Below, one piece after another: positions 1 to 7,139 of a stretch of 19,694 nucleotides of DNA. Below the pieces are notes generated by a model. That model did not search any database. It saw only the letters and a list, made by a program, of their open reading frames with translations, and was not told the origin of the DNA. The first letter of the stretch is position 1. Every line of letters begins with the position of its first letter. The stretch spans positions 1 to 19,694 of the forward strand of contig JAQGJF010001068.1 in the NCBI GenBank assembly GCA_028290765.1. The letters are read 5' to 3'. This stretch comes from Tardiphaga sp. Its GTDB lineage: Bacteria; Pseudomonadota; Alphaproteobacteria; Rhizobiales; Xanthobacteraceae. A program made the translations under genes and the position numbers.

Positions 1-49
1 TCGTTTCATATGCGATTGCCCTGCCGCAAGCGGGGCGAGGTAAGAACAA

Positions 50-1150
50 TCAGCTCTTCGAATTACAAATCGCCTTCAGCGATTTCCATTCTTCCGGCGT
101 CAGCAAAGGCGGCCCGCCCGGCGGGCCGTCTTCCTTGTTCATCCGCGCCAGGCGGTCCTCGGTCAAAGGATGGTTCGCCAGAATGGTAATACCCTTGTCG
201 GCTTCCTTTCCGGTCACCCGGAACATCAATTCGCCCATCGGTTTTGGCGAACGGCCGAGCCCGTGCATCGTATCGATGGCGAAGGTATCGGCGCTGTGCT
301 CGGCTTCGCGCGAATAGGACGCTGTGACCAGCGACCGCGAGGCAAAGATCAGCGCGCTCGAACCGGTGATATCGCCGAACAGCAATCCGATCAGGAACGA
401 GGTGCCGCCATTGGCGATCAGGCCTCGCGTGTTGTCGCGGTGCTTCAGATGGCCGAGTTCGTGCGCCAGGATACCGGCGATCTCATCGGCATTGTCGGCC
501 TTCGCCAGCAGCCCGCCGAACAGATAGATCCGGCCGCCGGGCAGCGCGATCGCGTTGGGAATCGGCGTCGACAGCACCGCGGATTCGACCGAAGTATCGA
601 GACCGGAAGACCGGCGAAGCGTATTCACGAGCTTGTTGAAGGCGGCCTGCCCCGGCGGATCATTGCAAACCTTGCCGCCGAACAGCGTCCTGATCTGGCC
701 GTCGGCGACATCGCCGAGGCGCTTTTCGAAGCTCTGCGGAATCAGCGGCGCCAGCCGGTCCGCGGCGAGCGGGACACCGAACAGCACCACGAGAACGATC
801 GAAACCGCCGCCGCCAGCGACCAGCCGACGATGGCCGCGACGCCGCGGCGACCGGGAAGACCCTCATCCAGCCGTGCGCAGCGCGCGACCAACTCGGCCG
901 CCAGGGCCTGATCGCGAATTTCCAGCCGCGCCAAGGCCGGTGCGGTCAGGCAGGTGGCGCGCAGCGTGTTGTGCGGCGCGTCGGCGCGGCGGATGTCGTC
1001 ATAAGACCACTGCGCCAGGGTCTGGTCGTCTTCGCGGATCTCCAATCGGTCTTTGAAGTCGAGCGTCACCACATGGCGGCGGCTCGACGTGCCATCGAAA
1101 TAGAACAACGGGCCAGGAGCGACAGCGTCGCTTGCAGCATCATGATCCAT
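50..1150 (-). CDS. M48 family zinc metalloprotease, membrane-anchored
   Basis: The 366-residue protein carries the gluzincin motif HELGH at residues 230-234, where the two His bind zinc and Glu is the catalytic base. The likely third ligand, Glu284, lies in an E-x-x-A-D motif (284-288). M48 peptidases of this type degrade or check envelope proteins. Residues 1-100 are a soluble region I do not recognise. A hydrophobic segment at about 104-130 is probably a membrane anchor, and a second hydrophobic stretch follows HELGH at about 244-270, as is common in M48 enzymes. A single Cys pair (162, 362) could matter if the domain is periplasmic. The gene starts 17 bases after the DUF898 gene ends on the same strand, so the two are probably co-transcribed. 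No strong Shine-Dalgarno precedes the ATG, which may rely on coupling to the upstream gene. The family call is secure; the substrate is unknown. Confidence 0.93.
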   Translation of the reverse strand: MDHDAASDAVAPGPLFYFDGTSSRRHVVTLDFKDRLEIREDDQTLAQWSYDDIRRADAPHNTLRATCLTAPALARLEIRDQALAAELVARCARLDEGLPGRRGVAAIVGWSLAAAVSIVLVVLFGVPLAADRLAPLIPQSFEKRLGDVADGQIRTLFGGKVCNDPPGQAAFNKLVNTLRRSSGLDTSVESAVLSTPIPNAIALPGGRIYLFGGLLAKADNADEIAGILAHELGHLKHRDNTRGLIANGGTSFLIGLLFGDITGSSALIFASRSLVTASYSREAEHSADTFAIDTMHGLGRSPKPMGELMFRVTGKEADKGITILANHPLTEDRLARMNKEDGPPGGPPLLTPEEWKSLKAICNSKS

Positions 1151-1167
1151 CGGAACCCGCGTTCAAG

Positions 1168-2367
1168 TTAGAAACCGGCGACGTCGAGGCCGTCGGCAAA
1201 GCCCTCGCCGAGCGCGTTGGCGAGTTCGCCACGCGCCGAGACATTGGCCGCAGCTGCGATGTTGTGAACCGCCGTCGTGGCGATCACCCGCGCCCACAGA
1301 TCGCGCACCAGATAGACCCGCATCACGACATTGAGCGCGAGCGCCAGCGCCAGATAACCGATGCCGATCAGCACCATCAGCGGAATGGCGGCGAGCAGAT
1401 CGCGCGACGCCACGACAGCTTTGAAATATTCCTCGAGCGGCGTTCCGCTCATGCTGGCCAGCAGCATCGCGCACAGCGCGCCATAGGCAAGAAAGCCGGT
1501 GAACAGCAGCACGGCCCAGCCGATCGCCTTCCAGTACAGCCCCATCAGCGCGCCGCGGGTCATGGTCGATTCCAGCCGCACACCGCCGAACCGGATGCCG
1601 GACAGCCACCAGCGCCACTCCACCGCCTTGAAGGCGGCGTAGACGAACGGCGCCAGCGGGTAGACGACGAATGACAGCCCCGCGAGCGGCCACAGCCACC
1701 AGCCGCGCTTGAAGAACTCCCAGCCGTGCCCCTCAAAACTGCCTTGAAGGTCGCCGTAATAAGAGTGCCGCATCTTGTAGCGTTCCAGCGCCGCTTCGCG
1801 CCAGGGCAGGATCAGGCCCAGGGTCAGGATCATCAAGATGCCCCAGAGCACCGCGCGCATCGCATAGGCCCAGCCCGAACCGCTCATCCAGAACCGCACT
1901 CCGCGCCACACGGTGCGGGTCAGCCGGTAGCGTCGCGCGCGATAGGTCGCGAACTGGCCGAACACATAGAGAAAGATCAGCAAGGGCGTGCTGGCAAAGG
2001 CTTGGATGCGCTCGGCCTCGAGGCCGGCAATGAAATAAGCCAGATAGACCGGCACGATGATGGCAAGCGCGATCAGGAATCCGATCAAGAGTTCCTTGGC
2101 CCGGCCGGTATATTCCGCCGCGTCGCCGTCGATCGCAGTATTCGACCACAGATGACGGCGCATGTCGGTCGCAAGCCAGAACCGGTAGAATCCGACGGTG
2201 ACGAGTTCGAGCAAGGCGCCCCGCGTCACCAGAGCGCGGAATTCACCGCGATCGCCGGAGAACGACACCCGCACCGGCGGCAAGGGCGGCAGCGGTGGTG
2301 GCGACGATGGCACGGAAATCATCTGGTTCACGGGATCGGCTCCATCGGGATCGAATGGCAAAAGCAT
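1168..2367 (-). CDS. DUF898 (YjgN-family) polytopic membrane protein
   Basis: The 399-residue protein begins with a Pro-rich, probably cytosolic leader (about residues 21-33) and then F-S-G-D-R-G-E-F, followed by repeated amphipathic and hydrophobic blocks with about six membrane segments. YjgN/DUF898 features include a W/R/Y-rich loop around R-Y-K-M-R-H-S-Y-Y-G and the motif G-F-Y-R-F-W near the start. The molecular function of the family is unknown. Its direct upstream position to an M48 protease gene, 17 bases away, suggests a shared envelope role; this is inference. The start chosen is the ATG at 2367. A second ATG at 2322 (residue 16) would also keep the whole family domain and cannot be excluded, since neither has a clear ribosome binding site. 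An inverted-repeat element lies upstream between this gene and ivd, so it probably has its own promoter in 2368-2453. Confidence 0.88.
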   Translation of the reverse strand: MLLPFDPDGADPVNQMISVPSSPPPLPPLPPVRVSFSGDRGEFRALVTRGALLELVTVGFYRFWLATDMRRHLWSNTAIDGDAAEYTGRAKELLIGFLIALAIIVPVYLAYFIAGLEAERIQAFASTPLLIFLYVFGQFATYRARRYRLTRTVWRGVRFWMSGSGWAYAMRAVLWGILMILTLGLILPWREAALERYKMRHSYYGDLQGSFEGHGWEFFKRGWWLWPLAGLSFVVYPLAPFVYAAFKAVEWRWWLSGIRFGGVRLESTMTRGALMGLYWKAIGWAVLLFTGFLAYGALCAMLLASMSGTPLEEYFKAVVASRDLLAAIPLMVLIGIGYLALALALNVVMRVYLVRDLWARVIATTAVHNIAAAANVSARGELANALGEGFADGLDVAGF

Positions 2368-2453
2368 GCCTGTGCATTGGTCATTCGAGACCTAACCCGG
2401 TTCGATAGCGAGGTTATGTGACGTGGGTAACATTAACGGGGCCCCCTCCGCGA

Positions 2454-2580
2454 GTCGTCCCGGCCTTGAGCCGGGACCCAGATCCCCTTGCCTATCTTAG
2501 TTGAAGAAAGCCGTTCCGCGCTTCATTTCTGAAAACGCGACGCCAGGGGTTCTGGGTCCCGGCTCGGGGGCCGGGACGAC
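2454..2580. repeat. Long inverted-repeat intergenic element (GTCGTCCCGG type)
   Basis: The arms are 2454-2488 and 2545-2580. When one arm is reverse-complemented they match at nearly every position, apart from a one-base length difference and a few mismatches around the centre of each arm. Each arm is itself a small palindrome (CCCGGC ... GCCGGG). The 56-base centre between them shows no gene. The element fills most of the 234-base gap between ivd and the DUF898 gene, so transcribed from ivd it would form a large hairpin able to stop transcription or protect the 3' end. Similar GC-rich palindromes are dispersed in Bradyrhizobium-type genomes; membership in a named family is not claimed. Confidence 0.8.
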
Positions 2581-2601
2581 GCGTGGTGAGTATCCCGCCG
2601 A

Positions 2602-3774
2602 CTACGCCGACTTGTCGAACAATTCCCGCCCGATCAGCATGCGGCGGATTTCGCTGGTGCCGGCGCCGATCTCGTAGAGCTTGGCGTCGCGCAGCAGCCG
2701 GCCAGTCGGATAATCGTTGATATAGCCGTTGCCGCCGAGCAGCTGGATGGCGTCGAGTGCGCATTGGGTGGCCTTTTCGGAGGCGTACAAAATGGCGCCG
2801 GCGGCGTCCTCGCGGGTGGTCTCGCCGCGGTCGCAGGCTTTGGCCACGGCGTAGACATAGGCGCGCGACGCGTTCATCGTGGTGTACATGTCGGCGATCT
2901 TGCCCTGCACCAGCTGGAAGGTGCCGATCGGCTGGCCGAACTGCTTGCGCTCGTGCACATAGGGCATCACCACGTCGAGGCAGGCCTGCATGATGCCGAG
3001 TGGCCCCGCGGCGAGCACGGAGCGTTCGTAATCGAGGCCGGACATCAGCACGTTGACGCCGCGCCCGACCTCGTTGAGCACGTTCTCTTCCGGCACTTCG
3101 CAATCAACGAACACCAGTTCGCCGGTGTCGGAGCCGCGCATGCCAAGCTTGTCGAGCTTCTGCGCGGTGGAAAATCCCTTCATGCCCTTCTCGATGATGA
3201 AGGCGGTGATGCCGCGCGGGCCGGCAGTGGGATCGGTCTTGGCATAGACCACCAGCGTCTCGGCGATCGGGCCGTTGGTGATCCACATCTTGCTGCCGTT
3301 GAGAATATAACGATCGCCCTTCTTGTCGGCGCGCGTCGTCATCGACACCACGTCGGAACCCGAGCCGGGTTCCGACATCGCCAGCGCGCCGACATGCTCG
3401 CCCGAAATCAGTTTCGGCAGATATTTCCGCTTCTGCGCGTCGCTGCCGTTGCGCCGCAATTGGTTGACGCAGAGATTGGAATGCGCGCCATAGCTCAACC
3501 CCACCGACGCCGAGGCCCGCGAGATTTCCTCGAGCGCAATGCAATGCTCGAGATAGCCGAGGCCGGAGCCGCCATATTCCTCCTCGACGGTAATGCCGTG
3601 CAGGCCGAGCGCCCCCAACTTGGGCCACAGGTCGCGCGGGAACTGGTTGGTCTTGTCGATCTCGTCGGCGCGCGGCGCGATCTCGTGAGACGAGAAATCG
3701 CGAACCGTCTCGCGGATCGCATCCGCGGTCTCGCCGAGGTCGAAATTGAACATCCGTTGCGCATTGGGAATCAT
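2602..3774 (-). CDS. ivd: Isovaleryl-CoA dehydrogenase
   Basis: This 390-residue flavoprotein oxidises isovaleryl-CoA to 3-methylcrotonyl-CoA in leucine breakdown and passes electrons to electron-transfer flavoprotein. It has the full acyl-CoA dehydrogenase layout: helical N-terminal domain, beta-domain FAD/substrate motif [10 protein letters not shown] at 132-141, W-I-T-N-G at 164-168, and the C-terminal L-G-G-N-G-Y and [10 protein letters not shown] motifs. The isovaleryl-CoA-specific catalytic base is present as Glu250 in G-L-D-Y-E-R; most other family members place the Glu elsewhere, which supports this subfamily. A perfect AAAGGAGG precedes the ATG by 11 bases. The gene is divergent from the P450 operon. 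No methylcrotonyl-CoA carboxylase genes, its usual partners, are in the window, so here it stands apart from the usual liu operon. Confidence 0.95.
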   Translation of the reverse strand: MIPNAQRMFNFDLGETADAIRETVRDFSSHEIAPRADEIDKTNQFPRDLWPKLGALGLHGITVEEEYGGSGLGYLEHCIALEEISRASASVGLSYGAHSNLCVNQLRRNGSDAQKRKYLPKLISGEHVGALAMSEPGSGSDVVSMTTRADKKGDRYILNGSKMWITNGPIAETLVVYAKTDPTAGPRGITAFIIEKGMKGFSTAQKLDKLGMRGSDTGELVFVDCEVPEENVLNEVGRGVNVLMSGLDYERSVLAAGPLGIMQACLDVVMPYVHERKQFGQPIGTFQLVQGKIADMYTTMNASRAYVYAVAKACDRGETTREDAAGAILYASEKATQCALDAIQLLGGNGYINDYPTGRLLRDAKLYEIGAGTSEIRRMLIGRELFDKSA

Positions 3775-3785
3775 GGTCGAGGCGG

Positions 3786-3793
3786 CCTCCTTT
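3786..3793 (-). promoter_or_regulatory. Strong Shine-Dalgarno of ivd
   Basis: The minus-strand sequence AAAGGAGG is a full match to the anti-Shine-Dalgarno region, 11 bases before the ATG at 3774. It favours that ATG over the in-frame ATG seven codons later, which also begins a conserved-looking segment. Confidence 0.7.
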
Positions 3794-3934
3794 AGATCGG
3801 CGCGGGCTGCGCGCCGGAGCGTTGTTTGGCGGCAACCATGTCACGGGTGGAGGGACCTGAGAAGGGAGTGGGCTGCTTATTTCGCTCTGCGGTATTCGGT
3901 CATGATCCGTCGTCACCGGCGAAAGCGAACGCCC

Positions 3935-3963
3935 TTGCCCTCCCGGCCACAACGGGATGTAAT
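3935..3963 (+). promoter_or_regulatory. Candidate sigma-70-type promoter of the P450 operon
   Basis: TTGCCC (3935-3940) and TGTAAT (3958-3963) are separated by exactly 17 bases and match the -35 and -10 consensus at 4/6 and 5/6 positions. Transcription would begin near 3970, giving a leader of about 50 bases before the P450 start at 4022. The 17-base spacer is itself an inverted repeat, TCCCG-(7)-CGGGA (3941-3945 and 3953-3957), which could be a repressor site. It is a pattern match only; the 247-base divergent gap (3775-4021) otherwise shows only the ivd ribosome binding site and no gene. Confidence 0.35.
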
Positions 3964-4021
3964 TCGCACAAACATGCGCTTCCGGAACCAACCGCCGAAG
4001 CCTCAATCAGGGAGAGCTGCG

Positions 4022-5284
4022 ATGCACGGTACGCTGGACGTTGCAAGGGACGACGCGCAGACGGCGGCGCGGGAGCGCGCCTATGGCATTCCGCTCGACA
4101 AATTCGATCCCGGCGATCCCGAACTGTTTCGCGATGATACGTTCTGGCCGTATTTCGAACGGCTGCGCAAGGAAGACCCGATTCATTATTGCAAGGACAG
4201 CGTGTTCGGGCCGTATTGGTCGGTGACCAAATACAACGACATCATGAAGGTCGAAACCAATCACGAGGTGTTCTCGTCGGCGGCGGTGTTCGGCGGCATC
4301 ACCATCCGCGACGCCGGCGTCGATTATCGGCGGCCGAGTTTCATTGCGATGGACCAGCCGACCCACAGCGCCCAGCGCAAGACGGTGGCGCCGATGTTCA
4401 CGCCGACCCATCTCGACCAGCTGGCGGACACGATCCGGCAGCGCGCCGGACAGGTGCTCGACGCCCTGCCGCGCAACGAAACCTTCGACTGGGTCGATCG
4501 CGTTTCCATCGAGCTTACCACCCAGATGCTGGCGACGCTGTTCGACTTCCCCTGGGAGGAACGCCGCAAGCTGACGCACTGGTCGGATGTCGCCACCACG
4601 CTGCCGCAGACCGAAGCCGCGGAGCAAAAGCGCCAGGCCGAACTGATCGCCTGCGGCGATTATTTCGCGACACTTTGGAAAGAGCGAATGAACGCGCCGC
4701 CGAAAAGCGATCTGCTCTCGATGATGGCGCACAGCGAGGCCACGCGCGATCTCGATTCGCAGAATTTCCTCGGCAACATCATTCTCCTGATTGTCGGCGG
4801 CAACGACACCACGCGCAATTCATTGTCGGGCGGCGTATTCGCGCTGAACCAGTTTCCCGGCGAATACCGGAAGCTGCGCGACCATCCGGAACTGATCGAC
4901 AGCATGGTGCCGGAGATCATCCGCTGGCAGACGCCGCTGGCGCATATGCGCCGGACCGCGCTGGCGGACACCGAGCTCGGCGGCAAATCCATCAAAAAAG
5001 GCGACAAAGTGGTGATGTGGTACGTCTCGGGGAACCGCGATGAAGACGTGATCGAGCAAGCGAACGACTTCGTCATTGACCGCGCCCGTCCCCGCACCCA
5101 TCTTTCCTTCGGCTTCGGCATCCACCGCTGCGTCGGGATCCGGCTGGCCGAACTTCAGTTGAAGATCGTGTGGGAAGAAATCATGAAGCGCTTCGACAAT
5201 ATCGAGGTGGTCGGCGAGCCGAAGCGGGTATATTCCAGTTTCGTCAAGGGTTATGAGACGTTGCCGGTGCGCATCCCGGGATAG
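4022..5284 (+). CDS. Cytochrome P450, CYP153 family (copy 1)
   Basis: This 420-residue soluble bacterial P450 closely resembles CYP153A alkane omega-hydroxylases in stretches I recall, such as the segment Y-W-S-V-T-K-Y-x-D-I-M (65-75), the block R-V-S-I-E-L-T-T-x-M-L-A-T-L-F, and the end F-V-K-G-Y-E-x-L-P-V-R-I. CYP153 enzymes insert oxygen at the terminal carbon of alkanes, terpenes or fatty acids, with electrons from a ferredoxin and its reductase. P450 signatures are complete: I-helix G-G-N-D-T-T (259-264), K-helix E298-I-I-R301 and heme loop F-G-F-G-I-H-R-C-V-G (363-372) with Cys370 as heme ligand. The ATG at 4022 follows a good GGGAGAG site and gives the family's usual length; the open frame reaches back to 3746, but that extension crosses the promoter region and has no P450 features. 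A second copy follows after 54 bases. Confidence 0.93.
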   Translation: MHGTLDVARDDAQTAARERAYGIPLDKFDPGDPELFRDDTFWPYFERLRKEDPIHYCKDSVFGPYWSVTKYNDIMKVETNHEVFSSAAVFGGITIRDAGVDYRRPSFIAMDQPTHSAQRKTVAPMFTPTHLDQLADTIRQRAGQVLDALPRNETFDWVDRVSIELTTQMLATLFDFPWEERRKLTHWSDVATTLPQTEAAEQKRQAELIACGDYFATLWKERMNAPPKSDLLSMMAHSEATRDLDSQNFLGNIILLIVGGNDTTRNSLSGGVFALNQFPGEYRKLRDHPELIDSMVPEIIRWQTPLAHMRRTALADTELGGKSIKKGDKVVMWYVSGNRDEDVIEQANDFVIDRARPRTHLSFGFGIHRCVGIRLAELQLKIVWEEIMKRFDNIEVVGEPKRVYSSFVKGYETLPVRIPG

Positions 5285-5338
5285 CAAGAGCTATCCCCGG
5301 TTGATCAGGCGCCCGAACAGACAAAATAGCGAGGAAGC

Positions 5339-6607
5339 ATGCACGGCACCATCGAGACCGAGAAAGCCGCCCGACAGCGCGCCGCGCGCGAAGAGGCCTA
5401 TGCGATGCCGCTGAAGGATTTTCATCCCGGCGCGCCGCGGCTGTTCAGCACCGACACGCTGTGGCCGTATTTCGAGCGGCTGCGCAAGGAAGAGCCGGTG
5501 CACTACTGCACCAATGCGCCGATCGAACCCTATTGGTCGGTGACCAAATACAACGACATCATGCATGTCGACACCAACCACGGCATCTTCTCGTCCGACG
5601 TCAGCCTCGGCGGCATTTCGATCCGGGACGTACCGCAGGGCTATGACTGGCCGAGTTTCATTGCCATGGACCAGCCGCGGCACGGCGCCCAGCGCAAGAC
5701 CGTGTCACCGATGTTCACGCCGACCCATCTCGACGAGTTGGCGATCCTGATCCGGCAGCGCGCCGGCAAGGTGCTGGACGCCCTGCCTCGCAACGAGACC
5801 TTCAATTTCGTCGACCGGGTTTCGATCGAGCTGACCACGCAAATGCTGGCGACGCTGTTCGCCTTTCCGTGGGAGGAACGCCGCAAGCTGACGCGGTGGA
5901 GCGACGTTTCGACCGCGCTGCCGAAAAGCATGATCGTGGAATCCGAGGAGCAGCGCCGCGACGAAATGAGCGAATGCGCGACCTATTTTACCAAGCTCTG
6001 GAACGAACGTGTCAATGCCGAACCGCGCAACGACCTGATCTCCATGATGGCGCACAGCGACGCCACCCGGCACATGGACCCCGACAATCTGATGGGCAAC
6101 ATCATTCTCCTGATCGTCGGCGGCAACGACACCACCCGCAACACCATGACCGGATCGGTACTGGCGCTGAACGAGAACCCCGACCAGTACAAGAAGCTGC
6201 GCGAAAATCCCGACCTGATCGACACCATGGTGCCGGAAGTGATCCGCTGGCAGACCCCGCTGGCGCATATGCGGCGCACTGCGCTGGTCGATACCGAGCT
6301 CGGCGGCAAGTCCATCAAAAAAGGCGACCGGGTGGTGATGTGGTACGTCTCGGGCAACCGCGATGAAGAGGTGATCGAGAACCCGAACGACTTCATCATC
6401 GACCGCGCCCGGCCGCGGACCCATCTGTCGTTCGGCTTCGGCATCCACCGCTGCGTCGGCATGCGGCTGGCCGAATTGCAGCTCAAGATCGTATGGCAGG
6501 AAATGCTCAAACGCTTCGATCATATTGAAGTTGTGGGAGAGCCCAAGCGGGTGTATTCGAGCTTCGTGAAGGGTTACGAGTCCTTGCCGGTGCGCATACA
6601 TGCCTGA
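5339..6607 (+). CDS. Cytochrome P450, CYP153 family (copy 2)
   Basis: This 422-residue protein is a tandem paralogue of the preceding P450. A hand alignment gives about 306 identical residues of 420 (near 73%). Motifs are intact: G-G-N-D-T-T (261-266), E300-V-I-R303 and the heme loop ending in Cys372. The copies differ most in residues 1-35, 55-63 and 83-105 (the last likely near the B-C loop that shapes the substrate pocket) and at 195-235 (F-G region), while the heme side is almost unchanged; this pattern suggests a split in substrate range. A GAGGAA ribosome site lies just before the ATG with a short spacer. The gene is probably co-transcribed with copy 1 and the thioesterase. No ferredoxin or reductase gene is adjacent, so electron partners must be encoded elsewhere. 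Confidence 0.93.
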   Translation: MHGTIETEKAARQRAAREEAYAMPLKDFHPGAPRLFSTDTLWPYFERLRKEEPVHYCTNAPIEPYWSVTKYNDIMHVDTNHGIFSSDVSLGGISIRDVPQGYDWPSFIAMDQPRHGAQRKTVSPMFTPTHLDELAILIRQRAGKVLDALPRNETFNFVDRVSIELTTQMLATLFAFPWEERRKLTRWSDVSTALPKSMIVESEEQRRDEMSECATYFTKLWNERVNAEPRNDLISMMAHSDATRHMDPDNLMGNIILLIVGGNDTTRNTMTGSVLALNENPDQYKKLRENPDLIDTMVPEVIRWQTPLAHMRRTALVDTELGGKSIKKGDRVVMWYVSGNRDEEVIENPNDFIIDRARPRTHLSFGFGIHRCVGMRLAELQLKIVWQEMLKRFDHIEVVGEPKRVYSSFVKGYESLPVRIHA

Positions 6608-6656
6608 TTTGCATGGGTGATTTGCCGGCGCCAATGCCAGCAAATCGAAGCACATC

Positions 6657-7139
6657 TTGAGCAGCAACCCGAACCCGCCGAACCTCAATCCGCCAAGTCT
6701 CAATCCTCCGAGGCTCAATGATCCGAGCCTGGCCGAAGCCATTACCGGGCATGGCTTCACCCGGGCCGCCGGTTTTCGCGTGATCGCGGTCGAGGCTGGC
6801 AGCGCCGAGGTGGCGCTGGCGCGCCGCGACGACCTGCTGCAATTCATGGGGCATTTCCACGGCGGGGTGATCACCGCGCTGGCCGACCAAGCCGCCGGCA
6901 TCGCCGTGACCTCCGGCCTGCCGAAAGGCCGGATCGGCGTGACCGTCGAGCTGAAAGTGAATTTTCTTGAGCCGGCGGACGGCGATGAGCTTGTCGCCCG
7001 CGCCAAAACCCTGAAAATGACCGGATCGCTCGGCGTCGCCACGATCGAGGTCTTCACCCGGGATGCTTCGTCCGAACGCCTCTGTGCGTTTGCCACCGCG
7101 ACGATGCGCGCCCTCGATCTGCCAGCCGAGTTCCGATGA
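6657..7139 (+). CDS. PaaI-family hotdog thioesterase
   Basis: This 160-residue hotdog-fold protein has the PaaI/YbgC-like signature H-F-H-G-G-V-I-T-A-L-A-D-Q-A-A-G (66-81). Gly/His at the helix start and Asp77 are the usual catalytic positions for hydrolysis of acyl-CoA. The fold ends normally around residue 152. The start is uncertain: the frame is closed by TGA at 6618, and the only start before the domain is TTG at 6657, with no clear Shine-Dalgarno. It produces a leader of four pentapeptides ending in P-P or D-P (residues 4-23), which is not part of the hotdog fold. The gene ends 4 bases into the next (ATGA overlap), so thioesterase and dehydrogenase are translationally coupled. Its likely role is to release or proofread CoA esters in the pathway; the substrate is unknown. 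Confidence 0.82.
   Translation: MSSNPNPPNLNPPSLNPPRLNDPSLAEAITGHGFTRAAGFRVIAVEAGSAEVALARRDDLLQFMGHFHGGVITALADQAAGIAVTSGLPKGRIGVTVELKVNFLEPADGDELVARAKTLKMTGSLGVATIEVFTRDASSERLCAFATATMRALDLPAEFR
6666..6725 (+). repeat. 15-base tandem repeat encoding x-L-N-P-P pentapeptides
   Basis: Four consecutive 15-base units lie at 6666-6680, 6681-6695, 6696-6710 and 6711-6725. They encode NPNPP, NLNPP, SLNPP and RLNDP and are followed by a partial unit coding S-L. Units 2-4 share CTCAAT at the same place. The units are diverged, so the array is not a very recent expansion. It sits at the extreme 5' end of the thioesterase frame and could alternatively be an untranslated leader if translation starts further in. 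Confidence 0.75.

Noticed and set aside
2764..3795. Plus-strand open frame opposite ivd
   Set aside because: His/Arg-rich with no recognisable domain; ivd on the minus strand has complete family motifs.
3746..4021. N-terminal extension of the first P450 frame
   Set aside because: Crosses the divergent promoter region and ivd start; has no P450 sequence, while ATG at 4022 has a good ribosome site.
6666..6725. CRISPR-like repeat array
   Set aside because: The 15-base units are directly joined without spacers and stay in frame with the thioesterase.
5705..7096. Minus-strand open frame of 463 codons across the second P450 and thioesterase
   Set aside because: Antisense shadow of two motif-bearing genes; composition typical of a reverse-strand artefact in high-GC DNA.
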